A DNA stretch of 23,252 nucleotides from Chara braunii (lineage: Eukaryota; Streptophyta; Charophyceae; Charales; Characeae). This document shows positions 18,337-23,252 of this stretch, piece by piece. The DNA lies in contig BFEA01000061.1 in NCBI GenBank assembly GCA_003427395.1, positions 2,955,396 through 2,978,647 on the forward strand, given 5' to 3'. Each line of letters starts with the position of its first letter. The first letter of the stretch is position 1. The notes beneath the pieces are model-generated. The model did no database searches and was not told the DNA's origin. It saw only the letters and a program-made list of their open reading frames with translations. The position numbers were made by a program, and so were the translations under genes.

Positions 18337-19650
18337 GCTAGACACATGAAAAATTTCAAGACTAAGTCTAGCACTGTCAAACTCTTGGATTGACATCAAG
18401 TGATGTCGCCGCTGCACTTACTCCAGACTCTCGGCTCTTGTGAGCATTCTTGACTGTAGGACAAAATTGAAAAGACACTACACGACAGGGCAGCAACTAT
18501 TTATCCACCGAGACTGGAGGCCAACTCTTGATGGGAAGGGGGCACTTCACAGATGATGGTCTCCTACTTGGACTCCTCGTTTTTTGTTGGGTTCCTGGGT
18601 TTGAAGTTGGGTCTTTTAAGGTTCACTGGGGTTCGGGCCTGCGATGTGTTTTTCTACCTTGGCTTGACTTGGTTCGGCCCTTCCCCTGTGGTTTCGATCA
18701 TATGACTTGTTTTTTACCCTATTCTTAGTTGGGCCCTTGTGGGTTCAATCTAGCGACCTGTCCTTTCTCTAGTCCGAGACCTCCTTTGGCCTTCGGGATT
18801 CGATCTGGTGATTCGTACTTTGCATTTTCAGTTGTAGGTCTTCTGCTGGTATGTGGTAGTGGAGCCAGTGGGCCTTCGCTGGTTGCGGTCTGTTAGGATT
18901 CGAGTTGTGGACCTTGTGGGAATAACAGTTGTTTAACGTGTGCCCTTTCTCTGAGTAGGCTATGGGTGACTCTAGAACTTTCGAGTGCTTGTTTGCTTCT
19001 TCTTAAATGGTGATCTTGACACATCATCGGCACTCGACTGCGTGATGACCTTGACGATTCCGGAACCGGCTCCGGATGAAACACGTAGGGTCTTGCCGGA
19101 GTAGTTGACCTTTCTCTGCACGACGCGGACATGATGTTCATCTTCGGGTTCAACTCTATTGGCTGGACTTTGATTTTATTCGAGCCATATGTCGTGTTCG
19201 GGAGACATCGATGTGTCATTTCTCACCTTTTTTCTCCTCTTTTCCCTCATCTCCGTTGTCTCTAACATGGATGCCTTCTTCTACTATCACTTGGTGTTTG
19301 TCATGCATGTCGTCGTTTAGGTCACGTGGCCGTATCTGGAATGTTATGGTTTATGATTGCTACAAATGTGTCTTGAGCTTTTATGTTGCATGCCGGTACG
19401 GTTTGCTCTCTCGATTATTTGTGACTAATGGATGATTATGAACTGTGGAAGCTTCAAAAGCTCGTCTGATGGGTCGTTTCTAACACCTCTTGAAGGGCCG
19501 GACCAAGAGCACTTTTCCACAGTTAGTGCAGCGATGACTCACTCTCGACGTTTTCGAGAGTGAATCTGATAGCTCTTGAATGAAATTTCAAGACGCGGCA
19601 TCAAGAGTTAGTGCAGCGGTGATGAACTCTTGATTTCTCAAGATTCAAGA

Positions 19651-19667
19651 GTAGTGCAGCAAGGCCC
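19651..19667. repeat. Right terminal inverted repeat
   Basis: GTAGTGCAGCAAGGCCC, inverted partner of 18320-18336 with one mismatch. Confidence 0.8.
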
Positions 19668-19829
19668 ATGATCTAAATTATTTATTTCTTCTCGCCGTGG
19701 TGAGCGGGTGTTGTGGCTTTGAAAAATAAAAATGAAAAAATAATAAAGGCAAAACCAATGAGAACAGGTCATAAGAGAAGCCAGTAAATGTTTTTGCTTC
19801 AGAGAAAGATGGGGGGTGCGCGTTAGTGC

Positions 19830-20095
19830 TGAGTGGCGGGTGGGCAGCGAGGAGATGGCTATGTCAGCCTATGTGCGGACAACGCTATGCTGAACGCTGG
19901 TGGGGGAGGTGCTGGCTGGTTCGGGGAGGCGGAGCGCTGGTGCCTCATGGATGCGGGGCGCTGGCTTTTCGCGAGCAGCGAGGCGCTGGCTGCAATGGAG
20001 CAGCGAGGCGCTGGCTGTTAGCGGGAAGTGAAGCGCTGGCAGCATGTGAGGGACGGGGCGCTGGCCACTTACAGCTGGCACGGCATTGGCTCGAC
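19830..20095. repeat. GGCGCTGGC minisatellite
   Basis: The word GCGCTGG recurs about eight times between about 19930 and 20065, often as GCGAGGCGCTGGCT, with about 30-bp spacing. A 149-codon frame (19826-20275) passes through it and is Trp/Arg/Gly-rich because of the repeat. I do not regard it as a gene. The stretch 19668-19829 shows nothing. Confidence 0.75.
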
Positions 20096-20275
20096 AAATG
20101 TATAGAGATAGTGTCTGACACGGTGGCATACCGCAAGTTGTCGGCTCAAGAGAGGCTCTGGTGCGCAGGCTCTGTGGTGAGGTGGATCAGAGAGAGGACA
20201 GCGCTTTACACATGCGCGGAATCCGGAGGCGCTTGGCCAGTGCTACGTCACAGGCTGACGAGGCATCTGGCCTGA

Positions 20276-20919
20276 GGCACAGAGAAGAAAGGATAACAGT
20301 GGCGGTGGTTGCTATTTGAACATTTTCCCGGTGTCTTCTACATTAAGTACTCTATAGCTGATGCCCTTAAGAGGCTGGAGAGCTCTTGCGAGTTGGCGAA
20401 TGCTGACGTCGGTGGACGAAAGTGGAGTCAGCCCCACGAAGACCGAAGTGTGGAGATCGCTTGCCCTATTGAAAGCTTCAACACAGAGCGGGAGGATTTC
20501 GTCAAGCTGGAGGATCATCATCAAATTTATCTGTGTTTTTGTTTATCCTTGTTTGTAATTTGTGCAGGTTTTTCATCAAGAACACCAGGAGATTCAAGAT
20601 TGCCAGTTGTGGAGTACCATTATGTCATCTTCATGTGCATCATCTTTAGTAAACTTTCCACATTTATCTTCTGCGACATTCATCTTCTGTGTCACATATT
20701 CTGTTCGTCATTCATGTCGCCCGCATCCTTTTAAGGGTAATCATCATCATCATTTCGCTTCCTCATCTTCTTCATGACCGTCATTCAGACTTCTTCGTCA
20801 AAATCGTAATCATTGCCATCCTCTGTTTTAGTTACAGCAATAGTGTGCTGACAATCTTCCTCACCGGTGCCATTAGGGTATCGCAAGTCAAACGTTCCTT
20901 AATTATTTCTCGCCAATTT

Positions 20920-20920
<1 letters not shown>
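20276..20920. other. Gene-free stretch with possible exon remnant
   Basis: The part 20309-20520 has three competing open frames with protein-like wording, such as WRSLALLKASTQSGRISSSW. It runs into a T-rich stretch with TTTGTGCAGGT near 20555-20570, which resembles a splice acceptor. I could not identify a family and give no gene call. Confidence 0.3.

Positions 20921-20961
<41 letters not shown>
20921..20961. repeat. ATC/TCA microsatellite
   Basis: About 13.7 uninterrupted TCA units. Interrupted relatives lie at 20738-20760, 20980-21002, 22045-22062 and 22824-22841. Confidence 0.95.
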
Positions 20962-21002
20962 TACCAATCTGAATCTTTATCATGATTATCATTATCATCA
21001 TG

Positions 21003-21641
21003 GTTTCTTTATTCATTTTTTCTTCAATCAGTAGTTATCACTGAGTTGGTGGTTATATTGTCCTGGCCCAGATTGATTATGGTCTAGTTGGCAGGTAGGT
21101 CAGTCAGGAAGGGAGCGCTACTCCGCAGGGGTAACACAAGGTGGAAGGTGATTGCCCTCTAGGGAGGAGACGCAGATGATGGGAGCTGACCTGGGCTGGG
21201 GCTGGGAGATATGTATGAGGGCGCATTATCTCCTGGCGGAGGCACACTAGGTCAGAGTGTTAGATTTGGGGTATACCTTTTGGTGGAACTGGTTACTTCA
21301 AGGCAGAAGGGAATGGGAAGATGATCTCTCTCGCTGGGGCTGATAGGAACTTCATACTGACGGGGTTTCAGATCAGTGGAGGCAGCGAGAGGAGAACAGG
21401 AGAACAAGAAACGAGGGGAGAGGAGAGTATATGGAGGAAGGGGAGGAGTGGAGAGGAATAGCCATCAGCATCCTCATCTTAACCATCTCTTTTGTGATCA
21501 TCTCAAGGTACTCATCCAATTTCATCTAATTTCATCATCAGAGAGGATTGTTGTCAGGATTCTGATATTATTAGGTCCTCGATTTCTAGTTGACATTCTA
21601 AGCTTAGCTAATTTCATAATTGAGCCTTTTTTGTGTAATGG
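21003..21641. other. Gene-free purine-rich stretch
   Basis: A GGAG/GAGG-rich region (21370-21460), without a gene that I can support. A 96-codon frame at 21376 follows the purine bias. Confidence 0.5.
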
Positions 21642-21834
21642 CCAGGTTGAGTTGGCGCCAGAATGACGCTGGTCGACGCTGGGCCGATGCCCTGTAACCT
21701 GCTTGAGTAGGAGCTTGAGGCTTTGTTTAGAGGTCTGGGATTGCCGAGGGAGGAAGGCGATCTGCAAACTTGACTAATGGCTACAATCTGGTCGACGATG
21801 GTCGGAGCTGGGGTGGGTAGCGCTGCCCTGTAAC
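21642..21834 (+). repeat. Segmental repeat, copy 1
   Basis: Shares AGGAGCTTGAGG, GAGGGAGGAAGGC, CGACGATGGTCGGAGCTGGG and GGGTAGCGCTGCCCTGTAAC in the same order with 22166-22361. Estimated identity by eye is around 75-80 percent. Confidence 0.85.
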
Positions 21835-22165
21835 CGAGCCAGATTGGAGTGTGAGACCAGGAAGAGGCCTGATTGGTGCACAGCATAGGCTCTGTTGTGT
21901 TTGGTTGGTTGGAATGGAAACAGGAAATTAGGGATAGGATAGTATTTGAGTGCTGAGTAGACAATCACTTTGATTAGTCATCATCTGTCTCTATTTCATG
22001 ACCTCAATCATCCATCTATCATCCTGAGTCGTTAAAAAAATCATTATCATCATCATCCTCATCAAATAAGTTAGCTGCTGAGGACTCGACTAAATCAAAT
22101 CCTTTAGTTTTAGGTACTATTATCAATTTTGCTGATTGTCTGATTGAGTTGTGAAAGTGCACTTG

Positions 22166-22361
22166 CCGAGGTCGAGTTGATGCCAGAACGACGCTGACCG
22201 GTGCTGGGGCATTGCCCTGGAACCTAAACTTCTAGGAGCTTGAGGTCAGGGAGAGAGATCTGGGGATTGCTGAGGGAGGAAGGCAGTCCACTAATTTGAC
22301 CGACGGTAACAATTCTGCCGACGATGGTCGGAGCTGGGGCGGGTAGCGCTGCCCTGTAACT
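22166..22361 (+). repeat. Segmental repeat, copy 2
   Basis: Diverged copy of 21642-21834 about 525 bp downstream. Similarity to the first unit returns near 22712 (GAGTAGAGAACATTCTGATTAG against 21953), so the longer unit is interrupted by an AT-rich insert. Confidence 0.8.
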
Positions 22362-22380
22362 TAGCTAAACAGAGAAAGCA

Positions 22381-22640
22381 AGAATATTAACTTCCATAAT
22401 TTTTCCAAGTATTTGAATCTTTCAAAGTATAATAACTCAAGATTTTTTTATTAGCAAGTCTTTTTCATAAATTTTTAAGTTATAAAAGAAGTAAAAATGA
22501 AAATGAAATAACAATGAAATAACAAATGTTCGAGTATTGATATAGATTTATATCTATAGAGAAATTCTTGGATCTAAAATGTTCTATTGATATTCTTTCA
22601 ATTTACCAATATCCAATTCATTATGTAGAGGATACACAGT
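22381..22640. other. AT-rich island inside the duplicated unit
   Basis: The composition is clearly more AT-rich than on either side. Words such as AGAAATTCTTGGATCTAAAA resemble organellar intergenic DNA in style only. It could be organelle-derived or a small AT-rich element. No gene and no tRNA fold are seen. Confidence 0.4.
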
Positions 22641-22926
22641 ACAACATCAGATGACAATTGCTGGAATTGGTAGAATACCTGGAATTAGGATTGGGTTTCA
22701 TGTTGTAGTTCTGAGTAGAGAACATTCTGATTAGCCGTCCTGATCACTTTTTTTAATGGCTAGTAATTAGAGTGTGACTGGTTAGATCATGATTCCCATT
22801 AGCAGAAAATCATCAGTTTTAGCATCATCATCATCATCATATGTTGGTTACTCTGGGTAAACTGTGAGGGCCCCGGCCTCAATGTTCTCAAATATCAATA
22901 CAAGCCTTGGGCACTGGGCCCCTTTT

Positions 22927-22947
22927 AAAAAAAAAAAAAAAAAAAAA
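22927..22947. repeat. Poly(A) run, 21 bases
   Basis: An uninterrupted run between CCTTTT and GGGGCAAG. A facing T run lies 163 bp to the right. Confidence 0.95.
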
Positions 22948-23110
22948 GGGGCAAGTCCGTTTATATCACCTTTTGGTTTCAAAAGGGCAAAAAAGACACG
23001 AATGGGCAACGAAAAAATGGCTGTAGTTCGAAAAGGCAGAAATAACAGCAAAAGGCGGTAACATCAGGCCCCGAGTTCAAAAAGGCAGAAATACCGCATT
23101 TTGCAGGCGC

Positions 23111-23135
23111 TTTTTTTTTTTTTTTTTTTTTTTTT
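23111..23135. repeat. Poly(T) run, 25 bases
   Basis: An uninterrupted run, followed by GGTC repeated three times (about 23137-23148) and GC-rich DNA. Confidence 0.95.
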
Positions 23136-23184
23136 CGGTCGGTCGGTCGCCCGCCCGCTGCGCTGCGCCGCGGCTTTAAAAAAA

Positions 23185-23206
23185 AATAATAATAATAATA
23201 ATAATA
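23185..23206. repeat. AAT microsatellite
   Basis: About seven AAT units after an A run, close to the right edge. Confidence 0.9.
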
Positions 23207-23252
23207 AAAATGGCCGGGCCACAGCCATGGGGTGTGGCCTAGACATCTCGGC

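Larger units (their letters stand above)
18319..19667. mobile_element. Non-autonomous DNA transposon with terminal inverted repeats
   Basis: The left end GGGCCTCGCTGCACTAC (18320-18336) pairs with the right end GTAGTGCAGCAAGGCCC (19651-19667), with one mismatch in 17. The subterminal word TTAGTGCAGCG occurs again at about 19523 and 19609, and in inverted form (CGCTGCACTTA) at about 18410. These could be transposase-binding sites. The interior has no transposase and only short open frames, plus diffuse GGTTCGATC-like repeats near 18600-18910. Small hairpins (CACTCTCGA/TCGAGAGTG near 19541-19563) lie at the right end. I see no clean target-site duplication, so the superfamily is left open. Confidence 0.75.

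Noticed and set aside
19826-20275. 149-codon frame over the minisatellite
   Set aside because: Trp/Arg/Gly bias comes from the repeat; no domain.

Overview
The window looks like intergenic and repeat-rich nuclear DNA of a large-genome eukaryote. A charophyte alga such as Chara, or another early-diverging streptophyte, is my best guess. The guess rests on a decayed non-LTR retrotransposon, a DUF7869 gene, long microsatellites and poly(A) tracts, and possible splice signals. The species call is inference. Nothing here looks bacterial: there are no operons, no ribosome-binding sites and no dense coding. I found no rRNA, no tRNA and no CRISPR array. Every long protein-like stretch is broken by a stop or a frameshift.

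Left part (1-5781). Two leftward (minus-strand) protein-like regions are present. Region A (3273 to beyond position 1) has a low-complexity N-terminus, a charged middle section, a ParB-like segment and a C-terminal part that runs off the window. It carries in-frame stops and at least two frame changes. Region B (about 5781-4801) is an unrecognised protein with one in-frame TAG. Just 5' of each lies an array of an odd-length palindrome with arms GTTGTCGTGTT/AACACGACAAC around one central G or C.

Middle (5880-11870). This is about 6 kb of structured repeats without convincing genes. It holds the main palindrome array (5881-7465), a GC-rich repeat block beginning with a TATA box (7890-8205), a third palindrome array with a 345-bp higher-order period and altered left arms (8690-9550), and a complex satellite built around a GATGTCT motif (9586-11870). 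About forty recognisable copies of the AACACGA arm occur in the window. The palindrome array is the most interesting candidate for an undescribed system. Each full copy places two TGTCG half-sites in inverted orientation, 7 nt apart when six-base half-sites are counted, which is the layout of dimeric auxin-response-factor sites.

Right part (12187-23252). A rightward DUF7869 gene (12274-15179) is a likely transposase-like protein, broken by a TAG and two frameshifts. After it come duplicated AT-rich DNA (15830-16640), a leftward LINE fragment with endonuclease and reverse-transcriptase pieces (18075-16638), and a non-autonomous DNA transposon with 17-bp terminal inverted repeats (18319-19667). 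The remainder holds minisatellites, ATC microsatellites, a diverged segmental duplication with an AT-rich insert, and homopolymer tracts at the right edge.

Overall this is a graveyard of mobile and repeat-family genes. Several of the stops fall where a C-to-T change in a CAA or CAG codon would explain them. In one case an internal repeat shows the intact CAA.
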